DNA of 34,069 nucleotides, from NCBI RefSeq assembly GCF_018614095.1, contig NZ_JAGGOY010000080.1, positions 1 to 34,069 on the forward strand, read 5' to 3'. The notes under the pieces are model-generated. The model made no database searches, was not told the DNA's origin, and saw nothing but the letters and a program-made list of their open reading frames with translations. Below, one piece after another: positions 24,818 through 32,138 of the stretch (position 1 is its first letter; every line of letters begins with the position of its first letter). Source of the DNA: Streptomyces sp. ISL-87 (GTDB lineage Bacteria > Actinomycetota > Actinomycetes > Streptomycetales > Streptomycetaceae). The translations under genes were made by a program, and so were the position numbers.

Positions 24818-24952
24818 GCAATCCTCCGTGCTGGTGTCGAGTCCGTGCCCCGCGGCCAACACGAGGCGGGCTATGCCCTCAGTAAGGGAAACAACCAGAT
24901 CACGATGTGCGTGCTACTGCCTCAGGCAGCCCGAGCGATGCTGTCGGCCATT
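24818..24952 (+). pseudogene. Fragment of an amino-acid ABC permease gene
   Basis: From the exact end of the monooxygenase remnant the translation reads ILRAGVESVPRGQHEAGYAL, then KGNNQITMCVLLPQAARAML and SAI. This aligns with GluD IVRAGILTLPRGQTDAAKAI, RKGQIMAYVLVPQAVTAML and PAL, the ATPase-contact (EAA) loop of HisMQ-type permeases. Only about 45 codons remain, with a small indel in the loop. It is nearer to typical permease sequences than to the local GluD, so it seems to come from a diverged copy. Confidence 0.8.
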
Positions 24953-25239
24953 CTGCTTCGTCATCCGCTAACCGGCGCTTGTCCAGACCGCCCGACTCAT
25001 CGCTGGCAGCACATGGATGGACAGGCAGTAACCGTACGTCTCGACCTCGCCATAATCGGCACCATCTACGTCCTGCCTTGTCTCGCGCTGTCGGGCTCGC
25101 AACCTGAAAACGAGAGGCGCGGGCCCCGCACAGCCAAGAGCATCGAGCTAGAAACAACCTCCCTGGCGGCCATATAGCCTTGCCAGAAAATAGGAGGGAT
25201 ACCAGCAAAGCACAATCAGGCCATACAACATGCGGCGGC
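24953..25239. other. Unassigned DNA, probably decayed
   Basis: The frame of the permease fragment stays open to 25177, but the translation no longer resembles a permease or anything I recognise. The complementary open frame (24900-25271) is also featureless. Third-position bias is weak on both strands. I read this as degraded sequence. Confidence 0.5.
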
Positions 25240-25264
25240 GTCCCATTGGGAAGCCCAATGGGAC
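25240..25264. terminator. 11-bp perfect hairpin after the secreted-protein pair
   Basis: GTCCCATTGGG and CCCAATGGGAC pair exactly around a 3-nt AAG loop. It lies 72 nt beyond the stop of the leftward small secreted protein and is the likely terminator of that operon. An alternative is one end of a lost mobile element. Confidence 0.65.
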
Positions 25265-25336
25265 ACCGCATTTCGCTGCCTACTCACGGGAAGTCAGCGA
25301 GAACCTTGCGACCGGATTCCGGCAAGCGGATGGCCT

Positions 25337-25654
25337 CTAGTAGGACCTGGTCCAGAACGAGCCGCTCACGACAGAAGTGAACGGCGGGCAGAAGGCGAAG
25401 GAGGTGTTGCTGCTGCTCCAAGCCACCGCATCATGCTGGATGACAGGGTCGCCGTTCCACGGCGCGCACTTGGCGGACGCTTTCCACCTTCCGCCATTGC
25501 CGTCGCTACAGGCGGCCGCAATGCCGTTACTCTCGGGGACCTTCCAGCTTTTGCACCCCTCCGGCCAGCCCGTGGGAGCCGCAGTGGCCGTCCCCTGGAG
25601 CCCGAGGCCCGCCATCGCCGTGGCGGCGAGCAGTGTCACGAACATCTTCTTCAT
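25337..25654 (-). CDS. Small secreted four-cysteine protein A
   Basis: A 105-aa protein of no family I recognise. A signal peptide (MKKMFVTLLAATAMAGLGL..ATA, cleavage near 25-26) leaves a mature chain of about 80 residues with four cysteines (C34, C49, C63, C89), enough for two disulfides. It is rich in Trp, Ser and Asn. AAAGGAT precedes the ATG at 25654. It is paralogous to the protein encoded 34 nt upstream: both have PEGCK, VP, NGG followed by an aromatic-basic pair, and nearly equal Cys spacings (14/13/25 against 13/13/24). Lower GC and codon choice unlike the neighbours suggest recent acquisition. Confidence 0.8.
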   Translation of the reverse strand: MKKMFVTLLAATAMAGLGLQGTATAAPTGWPEGCKSWKVPESNGIAAACSDGNGGRWKASAKCAPWNGDPVIQHDAVAWSSSNTSFAFCPPFTSVVSGSFWTRSY

Positions 25655-25688
25655 GTCGCTGATCCTTTCTCAGTCGATTCGGTTGCGC

Positions 25689-26033
25689 TCAGGTGTTATT
25701 GCGAGGGGACGTAAAAATTCCCGCGGAAGTGGCTCGATAGGATCCCTGGCAGTACGCGATAGAGATTCCCCACTGCTTCCACGGTCCGTAGAAATTCTCC
25801 ACCCTCCCGGACTCCGCCTCCGTACATACGGCGGTAGCCCGGTAGGAGCCGCCGTTGTGACTACTACAGCTGGCGATCGCTCCCCAGCTCCCGGGAACCT
25901 CGTACTTGCAGCCTTCGGGATGTGCCAGAGCGGCAGCCGATGCGGTCGTCCCGACACCGAGCGAGAAGATACCGGCCAGCAGCAGCCCAGCCGCAGGGAC
26001 GGCGGCAGTGCGAAGGCGAGTGCTCTTCAGCAA
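25689..26033 (-). CDS. Small secreted four-cysteine protein B
   Basis: A 114-aa paralogue of protein A. The signal peptide runs to about residue 33 (LGVGTTASA). The mature part has C42, C56, C70 and C95 in the shared pattern PEGCK..VP..G..A-C..NGG..RATAVC. The start is a TTG at 26033: AGGTGAA lies five bases upstream and a stop codon sits just before in frame, so nothing longer is possible. It is the first gene of the leftward pair. A 13-bp dyad, ACGCTT-C-AAGCGT (26064-26076), is 30 bp upstream. Function unknown; a secreted inhibitor, matrix protein or antimicrobial are all possible. Confidence 0.78.
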   Translation of the reverse strand: MLKSTRLRTAAVPAAGLLLAGIFSLGVGTTASAAALAHPEGCKYEVPGSWGAIASCSSHNGGSYRATAVCTEAESGRVENFYGPWKQWGISIAYCQGSYRATSAGIFTSPRNNT

Positions 26034-26410
26034 CTTTCTTCACCTATCTTTCTCAGCTGGAAAACGCTTCAAGCGTCAACCAATCACCACAGGGATTACG
26101 GCATCGTTTTTAATGCCACACATCCCTCCTTGCGCACGGAGGGCGACTTCCACCCTCTGCATGCCCACGACAATTCCACACTCATCAAGACCAGGCAAGC
26201 GGATATAAAGATTTTGAGGTTTACTTGAGCATCAGAAATGAAAGGCAATTAATTCCGGCAACGCGATGGCCGAAATTCGTCACGTATTCATACGCGCCAG
26301 ATGTCTAATACTGTGCTGTCCGGGCAGACCGCGAGCGAACGATTCAGCATTCCGACGGAAGTGACACCACATTCGGAACCACCGATTCCCTTTACCGCCT
26401 CGCCGATGGC
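26034..26410. other. A/T-richer intergenic region with dyads
   Basis: There is no convincing gene in this stretch. It holds the dyad ACGCTT-C-AAGCGT (26064-26076), overlapping a minus-strand TTGACG (26079-26074) that may be a -35 box for the secreted pair, and a weak CCCTCC/GGAGGG hairpin (26124-26143). The base composition is visibly lower in GC than the core genes. It divides the leftward secreted pair from the rightward monooxygenase. Confidence 0.5.
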
Positions 26411-26579
26411 GTCACTTGACGCAGGCACCTCCAGTGGGTTGCATACGTTCTGTGATCACATACCGGACATCGGGAGCCGCATCATGGACCCGGTGATCGT
26501 CGTCGGCGCGGGGCCCGTCGGACTGTCCCTGTCCCTGGCCCTGGCCGGCTCGGGCGTGCCCTGCGTCGTGCTCGACGAG
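26411..26579. repeat. 169-bp exact direct repeat, right copy
   Basis: Identical to 24348-24516. It supplies the upstream region and first 32 codons of the intact monooxygenase. Weaker homology with the pseudogene continues to 26874, where the pseudogene breaks off. Confidence 0.95.
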
Positions 26580-28076
26580 GGCCCCGGCAAGGACGAGCCC
26601 CGGCCCGCCCGTACCGTCGCCCTGCACGCCGACACGGCGGCCATGGTGCACCGCCTGGGCTGTACGACACTGCGCGACGAGGGCGCGTATTTCGCCGCCT
26701 GGCGCACCATGCGGCGCGGCCGCGACACGCACCGGATCACCTTCGAGGACCAGCCGGCCCCGCTCCACCTTCCGCAGCACGCCCTCGCGCGCGGGCTGCG
26801 CGACGCCGCCGCCGCGCACCCGCTGGTCCAGCTGATCACCGACAGCAAACTGGATTCCCTGGAGCAGGACGGCCGGGGGGTCACCGCGCACACCCGGGGC
26901 GCCGAGACCACCTGGTGGCGCGGTAGCTTCCTGGTGGGCTGCGACGGCGCCCGCTCCACCGTGCGCAAGCTGCTCGGCATCCGCTTCCCGGGCCGGACCG
27001 CCGTGGAACGCCATGCCGTGGCCGCGCTGCGCACCGACCTCCCCTGGCCCGGCGAGGCGTTGCTGCACCGCAGCCCGCCGGAGGAAGTCACCGCCCGGCC
27101 GCTGCCCGACGGGGTGTGGCGGCTGGACTGGCTGCTGCCGCCGCGCGGGGAACTCGTCACCCCCGACGCGCTCCTGACCCTCGTCCGGGACACCCTCGCG
27201 GGGTGGTACGGGGGCACGACTCCCCCGTACGACCTGCTCGACACCGGGGTGTACACCCTGCACCACCGGCTCGCCCGGCGCTGGCGCGACCGCCGCGCCT
27301 TCCTCGCCGGGGACGCCGCCCACCTGCTGGGCGCCCTCGGCACGCAGGGGGTCGAGGAGGGGCTCCGGGATGCCGAGAACCTGGCCTGGAAGCTGGCGCT
27401 GGCCTGGCACCAGGGAGCCTCCGAGGCCCTGCTGGACAGTTACGAGGGCGAGCGGCGCAGGGCGGTCGCGGCCCGGCTGCGCGCGGCCGACCAGGCGGTG
27501 CCGGCCCTGCGCAGCGGCAGCGGGCTGCGTACCTACCTCCCCGGAGCCTCGCGTTCCGCGGAAGCCCTGCTCACGGACGGCCACTTGGGGCGCGGCCCGC
27601 TCGGTGTCGCTCCGGCGTACGCCCCGCCGGTCGCGGTACGCGAGGTGCCGACCGCGACGGAGCCGGGCGGCCCGGTGGCCAACGTCCCGGTGACCGCGCC
27701 CGACGGGTCCACGGTGCCGCTGCGCGACCTGCTGGGGCGGGGCCGGCTGCTGGTGCTCCTGGTCGCGCCGGGCACCGGGGTGTGGGACCGGCGGCACTGG
27801 ATGGGTGCCGGGCTGATGCCCCGGCTCGCGGCGGCGGTGAGCGCACTCCCGGTCCGGTCCGAGCTACTGGTGGCGGACGGCTACCCGGGGGCTCCGGCGC
27901 ACACCGTGCTCCTCGTACGGCCGGACGGACATCTGGCGGCGACCTTCGCGGGGGTGCGGCCGGCCGAGCTGTACGAGGCGGCGGACACGGTCCGGATGGG
28001 GGCGCCTGAGCCGGCCTCCGCCAAGGCGCCCCCCGCCAAGACGCCCTCCACCGCGCCGACAGCCGTGATCGATTGA
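26484..28076 (+). CDS. FAD-dependent aromatic-type monooxygenase
   Basis: A 530-aa flavoprotein hydroxylase of the PheA/TfdB (UbiH-like, class A) family. The FAD Rossmann motif GAGPVG is at 8-13, the VGCDGARSTVR motif at 151-161, and the LAGDAAH motif at 274-280, leading into GTQGVEEGLRDAENLAWKL. The C-terminal thioredoxin-like domain (about 400-505) is typical of the phenol hydroxylase branch. The tail is Ala/Pro/Lys-rich. GGGAG lies seven bases before the ATG at 26484. The frame is open upstream to 26301, but that part is not coding-like. The natural substrate cannot be inferred; single-gene context argues for detoxification or tailoring rather than a degradation pathway. Confidence 0.9.
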   Translation: MDPVIVVGAGPVGLSLSLALAGSGVPCVVLDEGPGKDEPRPARTVALHADTAAMVHRLGCTTLRDEGAYFAAWRTMRRGRDTHRITFEDQPAPLHLPQHALARGLRDAAAAHPLVQLITDSKLDSLEQDGRGVTAHTRGAETTWWRGSFLVGCDGARSTVRKLLGIRFPGRTAVERHAVAALRTDLPWPGEALLHRSPPEEVTARPLPDGVWRLDWLLPPRGELVTPDALLTLVRDTLAGWYGGTTPPYDLLDTGVYTLHHRLARRWRDRRAFLAGDAAHLLGALGTQGVEEGLRDAENLAWKLALAWHQGASEALLDSYEGERRRAVAARLRAADQAVPALRSGSGLRTYLPGASRSAEALLTDGHLGRGPLGVAPAYAPPVAVREVPTATEPGGPVANVPVTAPDGSTVPLRDLLGRGRLLVLLVAPGTGVWDRRHWMGAGLMPRLAAAVSALPVRSELLVADGYPGAPAHTVLLVRPDGHLAATFAGVRPAELYEAADTVRMGAPEPASAKAPPAKTPSTAPTAVID

Positions 28077-28109
28077 CCCGCTTCCCATCCTCATGCTTCA
28101 CTCCCGGAC

Positions 28110-28196
28110 ATGACCGGCAACGACGTACGCCTGTGGCGGAGGGTTCACATGGACCTGCTCCGCTACGCGGGCTGCGTGTGTCGCCCTTCCTGCTGA
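28110..28196 (+). CDS. Cysteine-rich leader peptide
   Basis: A short ORF of 28 codons (ATG at 28110), or 15 codons if the ATG at 28149 is used; the latter has GGAGGG five bases upstream. The end reads MDLLRYAGCVCRPSC then stop, with three cysteines in the last seven residues. The RRVHMDLLR segment resembles actinobacterial putative leader peptides, which share an RxHxDLxR core. It lies 75 nt before a cysteine dioxygenase-like gene. Ribosome stalling at the Cys codons could report cysteinyl-tRNA supply and control the downstream genes. Confidence 0.75.
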   Translation: MTGNDVRLWRRVHMDLLRYAGCVCRPSC

Positions 28197-28271
28197 TTCG
28201 CCCTTCCCCTCGCGCGCCCCTGCCCTCGGCGGCCTGCGCGCACCTTCGCGAACCCCAGGACGGTCACTCCC
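28197..28271 (+). promoter_or_regulatory. Candidate attenuator between leader and cysteine dioxygenase
   Basis: GCGCGC (28212-28217) can pair with GCGCGC (28236-28241), enclosing a small GCC-CTC-GGC hairpin (28222-28230). A GGACGG ribosome binding site precedes the ATG at 28272. The structure is modest, so the control could be over transcription or translation. Confidence 0.4.
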
Positions 28272-28838
28272 ATGGCTCCCTCCACCCCATACGCCTACCC
28301 CGGGCCGGCACCCGCGCCGGCCCCGGCCCCAGCCCCGGCCCCGGCAGGGCCTACAGCCGCCGAACTCCTCTCCTTCGCCCTCCGGACGGCGTCCGACCCC
28401 GAGATCGTGGAATCGCTGCCCCTGGACCCCCAGGGCCGTACGTGGATCCGGCTGGACGGCCCCGGCGGCAGCGAGGCCTGGCTGATCGGCTGGCCGCCGG
28501 GCACCGGCACCGGCTGGCACGACCACGCCGAATCGCGGGGCGCGTTCGCCACCGCGCGAGGCCGGCTGACGGAGCACTCGCTGGTGGTCCGGCTCCCCTC
28601 GGAGGGCTGGCGGAGCCTGGAACTGGCCCCGGAGGTGGACCGCGGCCGGCGCCTGGACGCGGGTACGGGGCGGGCGTTCGGGGAGCACCATGTGCACGAG
28701 GTGCTGAACGAGTCGACGCGGGAGCACGCCATCTCGGTGCACGCGTACTACCCCCCGCTGCCCCTGATCCGGCGCTACAGCCGCACCGGCCGGGTGCTGA
28801 GGCTGGAGCAAGTCGAACGCCCGGAGGACTGGCAGTGA
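28272..28838 (+). CDS. Cysteine dioxygenase family cupin
   Basis: A 188-aa cupin of the cysteine dioxygenase type, which uses Fe(II) and O2 to oxidise cysteine to cysteine sulfinate. Metal ligands are seen in WHDHAESRGAF (first cupin motif, two His) and in HHVHEVLNES (third His). An unusual Pro-Ala dipeptide run occupies residues 11-26. The leader peptide upstream contains cysteine codons matching the presumed substrate. The stop overlaps the start of the rhodanese gene (GTGA), so the two are coupled. Related thiol dioxygenases with other substrates cannot be ruled out. Confidence 0.85.
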   Translation: MAPSTPYAYPGPAPAPAPAPAPAPAGPTAAELLSFALRTASDPEIVESLPLDPQGRTWIRLDGPGGSEAWLIGWPPGTGTGWHDHAESRGAFATARGRLTEHSLVVRLPSEGWRSLELAPEVDRGRRLDAGTGRAFGEHHVHEVLNESTREHAISVHAYYPPLPLIRRYSRTGRVLRLEQVERPEDWQ

Positions 28839-29224
28839 GCACCGATCCGATCGGCATCGACGCCCTCCTGGACCGGGTCCGTACGACGTACACCCGGATC
28901 ACCCCGCAAGAGGCCCACGCCGCGTCCCTGGCGGGCGACGCCCTCCTGGTGGACATCCGCTACCAGGCCCTCCGGGACCGCGACGGCCTGATTCCGGGCG
29001 CGCTGGTCATCGAGCGCAACGAACTGGAGTGGCGGCTGGACCCCCAGGGCTCGCACCGCGCCGCGGAGGCCGCCTCGCACGACGTGCGGGTGGTGGTGAT
29101 CTGCAACGAGGGCTACGCCTCGTCCCTCGCGGCGGCCTCCCTCCACACCCTGGGCCTCCACCGGGCCGCCGACCTGACCGGCGGCTTCCAGGCCTGGAAA
29201 TCAGCCGGCCTCCCCGTCACCTGA
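28835..29224 (+). CDS. Rhodanese-like sulfurtransferase
   Basis: A 129-aa single rhodanese domain. The catalytic Cys is in VVVICNEGYASSLAA (about residues 86-100), giving a CNEGYAS active loop, and LTGGFQAWKSAGLPV ends the fold as usual. The GTG start overlaps the cysteine dioxygenase stop and has GGAGGA six bases upstream. It probably handles sulfane sulfur or sulfite arising from cysteine oxidation. Repeats and terminators follow directly. Confidence 0.88.
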   Translation: MSTDPIGIDALLDRVRTTYTRITPQEAHAASLAGDALLVDIRYQALRDRDGLIPGALVIERNELEWRLDPQGSHRAAEAASHDVRVVVICNEGYASSLAAASLHTLGLHRAADLTGGFQAWKSAGLPVT

Positions 29225-29233
29225 CCCCCGCAA

Positions 29234-29382
29234 AATCCAGCCCGCCGGCGTTCGAGGCGCAGGGGCTCGGGCGCCGCACCTAATCCAGCACCGCCGGCGT
29301 TTGAGGCGCAGGGGCTCGGGGGCAGCACCTAATCCAGCCCCGCCGGCGTTTGAGGCGCGGGGGCTCGGGGGCAGCGCCCCCG
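29234..29382. repeat. Triplicated intergenic repeat
   Basis: Three tandem copies of a 48-49 bp unit start at AATCCAG 29234, 29282 and 29331. Each has CGCCGGCGTTTGAGGCGC and GGGGCTCGGG. Copy 1 has a TTCGAG variant and copy 3 runs into a hairpin. The same core, inverted, occurs at 9741-9756. Confidence 0.9.
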
Positions 29383-29423
29383 CAACGGCGCCGCACCCGC
29401 GAGGGTCCGGGGCAAAGCCCCGG
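29366..29423. terminator. Double terminator between convergent genes
   Basis: CGGGGGC-AGC-GCCCCCG (29366-29382) and CCGGGGC-AAA-GCCCCGG (29407-29423) are two perfect 7-bp stems with 3-nt loops. They sit between the rightward rhodanese and the leftward FtsX-type permease. Confidence 0.7.
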
Positions 29424-29501
29424 GGAACGGTGGAAGGGCGGGTAGGGGACCAGCCCCGCAGGGCACCCGCCCCGGCGCGGGGGTGGTACCCCCACCGACC
29501 C

Positions 29502-32048
29502 CTACCTCGACGTGGCCACCTCCACCGGAGGTACCCGCAACGCGACCCGCCCCGGCACAGCGGTGGCCGCCACGGCCAACAGCCCCGCCACCCCGAGCAC
29601 CCCCACGTACACCACCGGCAGCACCACCGGCGCAGCCACCCCCGTCATGCCCACGCTGAAAGCGGTCAGCACGGCCAGCGAGATCCCCGACCCCAGGACC
29701 GTCCCGATCAGCACCACGGACACCGCCTCCACCCGCAGCATCCGCAGCACCTGCCGCCGCTTCGCGCCCGCCAGCCTCAGCATCGCGAACTCCCGGAACC
29801 GCTCCGCCGTGGACATCGCCAGCGTGTTGACCACCGAGATCGCGGTGAAGGCGAGCACCAGCCCCATCGCCAGCAGGTTGATCTCCGCCCCGGCGTCCTG
29901 CCGCTCCGCCCGCGCCTCCTCGGCGGCGCGCGCCGACAGCACCGCCACCCCCGGGTACCCCTTCACCGCCGCGGCCAGCCGCTCCCGCCCCGTCCCCGGC
30001 CCGGCAGCCACCAGCACACTGCTCGCCAGCGGGTTGTCCACGTGCGCGGCCACCAGGGCGTGCGGCAGCGTCAGGTCCCCGAATCCCAGCCCCCGCGCGT
30101 ACACGGCGGCGACCGTCAGCGTGACTGGTGTCCCGTCCCCCAGCGTCAGCTTCAGCGGGCTCCCCGGCCTCAGCCCCAGCTGATCGGCGGCCAGTTCGCT
30201 CACCGCCGCGCCCCGCTCCCCGAACCCGGCCAGGCTCCCGCTCGTCACATCGGGGTCCCAGGTCCGGTCCAGCCCGGCCGGCGTCACCCCCTGCGCGGCG
30301 TACTTCGCCAGCCCCACCCGTACGGACGTGTGCACGATCTCGGTGGCCGCCTCGACCCCAGGTGCACGCCGGACCGCCTCGGCGGCCTCACCGGTGACAC
30401 CCGCCCCCGGCCCCCGCGTGGCCAGCACCCACTCCGCCCGGATCCCCTCGCGCGCCTGCGTCCGGGCCGCGTCGCCGAGCGTCGGCGTGATGAACAGCAC
30501 GGTGCAGGTCATCCCGATCAGCAGCGCGAGCGGGGTGACGGCGGAGGCCATCCGGGTGGCATTGCCGCGCAGATTCGCGGTGGCCAGCTCACCGTTGGCG
30601 CCGGCCAGCCGCAGCGGGCCGGCCAGCAGCGCGGTGGCACCGCGCACCAGCAGCGGGCCGAGCAGCGAGACGGCCCCGGCCAGGACCACCACGGCCAGGA
30701 AGGTGACCGGGGTCGATGCCGGCTCGGTGCGCAGCGCGCTCAGTACGGCGACCAGCACCACCCCGCCGGCCAGCAGCAGAACCCCGGCGGCGATCCTGGT
30801 CCGGGCCGGCCGCGTCCGCTCGACGGCGGCTTCGGCGAGGGCCTGCGCCGGGCGGATCCGGGCGATCCGCCGCCCGGTGATCCGCGCGGCCGCCCAGGCT
30901 CCGAGCAGGCTCGCCCCCACGGCGCCGAACATCGGGAAGATCCCGGCGGTGCGCTCCAGGTTGGCCGGGATCACCCCGCTGTCGATGAAGCGGCCGTGCA
31001 GCCAGGCGGCCAGCGGCAGCCCGGCGAACGCTCCGGCCACCCCGGCGGCGAGGCCGACGACCAGCGCCTCCCGGCCGATCATGCGCCGCAGCTGCCTCGG
31101 CGTGGCCGCGACGGCCCGCAACAACGCCAGCTCGCGGTGGCGCTGCTGCACGGACAAGGCGAAGGTGCCGACCACGACGAGGACCGCCACGAGCAGCGAG
31201 GTCCCGCCCATCGCGCCGCCCATGGACACCAGCTTGATCCGCGCCCCGGCCGCATCGAGGAATTCGACGGGCCCCCGCTCCTCTCCGCTGCTGACCTGCG
31301 CGGTGGTGCCCTTCAGCGCCTGCTCGACCCGCCCGGCCAGCTCCCCGGCGTTCACCCCGGGCCCGGGCAGCACGCCGATGGCACTGACCTGCCCGTCCCG
31401 CGCGGCCAGCCGCTGGGCCTCGGCGTCGCTGAAGAACAGCGAGCTCTGCCGGGCCAGGTCCCCGCGGGCGGTCTGCGCGACCCCGCTCACCGTGTACGTC
31501 TTCGGCTCGCCGGTGGCCTGTACGGTCAGCCGGGCGCCCGCCGTGAGGCCCGCACGGGCGGCCAGTTCACGGTCGACGACGACCTCGCCGCCGCCCTGGG
31601 GGGCGCGGCCCTCGGCGAGCGTGAAGGGGGTCAGTACGGCGGAGGTCCAGGCGTGCCCGTACGAGGGCTTCCCGCCTCCCGGGGCCCTGACCAACGGGAC
31701 GGCCTGGAAGGTGAGTTCGGGCACGGCCCGCTCGACCCCGGGCACGGAACGCACCGTGTCCACGGTGGCGGCGGAGAGCCAGGCCCGTTCCGCGACGGGC
31801 TTGGCCTTGTGCTTCGTCTTGGTCTTGCCCTTCTTCTCCTTGACCGTGTCCTGGTGGACGTTCTGGTCGGCGGAGACGATGACCGGGGTGGCCGAGTAGC
31901 GCTCGGTGCCGATCCTTCCGCGGAGCCCCGTTTCCAGGAGCGTGCCGCAGGCGGTGACGAGGGCCGCGGCGCACAGGAGCGCGATGAAGGCGCCGAGGAA
32001 ACCGGCTTTGCGGTGCCTGACGGTCTGGAGGGCGTAACGCAGCATCAT
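29502..32048 (-). CDS. FtsX-type ABC transporter permease
   Basis: An 848-aa membrane protein with duplicated FtsX domains. A membrane helix near 15-38 is followed by a large extracytoplasmic MacB-like domain with a Lys-rich loop. Three helices of the first FtsX domain (about 270-400) come next, then a pair of central helices, a second extracytoplasmic domain (about 520-700), and the final FtsX domain with the SVVNTLAMSTAERFREFAMLRLAG region. The start is ATG 32048 (or 32045); no good ribosome binding site is seen. Such permeases pair with an ATPase gene just upstream, but here the next gene is recX and there is no room for one. Substrates for the family are lipoproteins, peptides or antibiotics. 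Confidence 0.88.
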   Translation of the reverse strand: MMLRYALQTVRHRKAGFLGAFIALLCAAALVTACGTLLETGLRGRIGTERYSATPVIVSADQNVHQDTVKEKKGKTKTKHKAKPVAERAWLSAATVDTVRSVPGVERAVPELTFQAVPLVRAPGGGKPSYGHAWTSAVLTPFTLAEGRAPQGGGEVVVDRELAARAGLTAGARLTVQATGEPKTYTVSGVAQTARGDLARQSSLFFSDAEAQRLAARDGQVSAIGVLPGPGVNAGELAGRVEQALKGTTAQVSSGEERGPVEFLDAAGARIKLVSMGGAMGGTSLLVAVLVVVGTFALSVQQRHRELALLRAVAATPRQLRRMIGREALVVGLAAGVAGAFAGLPLAAWLHGRFIDSGVIPANLERTAGIFPMFGAVGASLLGAWAAARITGRRIARIRPAQALAEAAVERTRPARTRIAAGVLLLAGGVVLVAVLSALRTEPASTPVTFLAVVVLAGAVSLLGPLLVRGATALLAGPLRLAGANGELATANLRGNATRMASAVTPLALLIGMTCTVLFITPTLGDAARTQAREGIRAEWVLATRGPGAGVTGEAAEAVRRAPGVEAATEIVHTSVRVGLAKYAAQGVTPAGLDRTWDPDVTSGSLAGFGERGAAVSELAADQLGLRPGSPLKLTLGDGTPVTLTVAAVYARGLGFGDLTLPHALVAAHVDNPLASSVLVAAGPGTGRERLAAAVKGYPGVAVLSARAAEEARAERQDAGAEINLLAMGLVLAFTAISVVNTLAMSTAERFREFAMLRLAGAKRRQVLRMLRVEAVSVVLIGTVLGSGISLAVLTAFSVGMTGVAAPVVLPVVYVGVLGVAGLLAVAATAVPGRVALRVPPVEVATSR

Positions 32049-32123
32049 GCGGTCAACTCTGCTGCGGGGCCCGGCTCCTGGCATTGGAGCGCTCCGGCGT
32101 CTGCCGCCGGGGGCTAACCCCAC

Positions 32124-32138
32124 CCCCGCACCGCGGGG
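32124..32138 (-). terminator. Weak terminator after recX
   Basis: CCCCGC-ACC-GCGGGG forms a 6-bp stem with a 3-nt loop, next to a second GGGG/CCCC dyad at 32110-32122. It lies 46 nt past the recX stop and may isolate the permease gene from recA-recX. Confidence 0.4.

Noticed and set aside
25240..25264. The perfect inverted repeat as an insertion-sequence end
   Set aside because: There is no second copy, transposase or target duplication; a terminator is simpler.
24900..25271. A 123-codon minus-strand open frame in the island
   Set aside because: No ribosome binding site, no motif, weak codon bias, and it overlaps the permease remnant antisense.
28073..28834. An open frame running into the rhodanese in the same frame, suggesting a 383-aa fusion
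   Set aside because: It overlaps the cysteine dioxygenase gene out of frame and has no domain; the GTG at 28835 has a good ribosome binding site.
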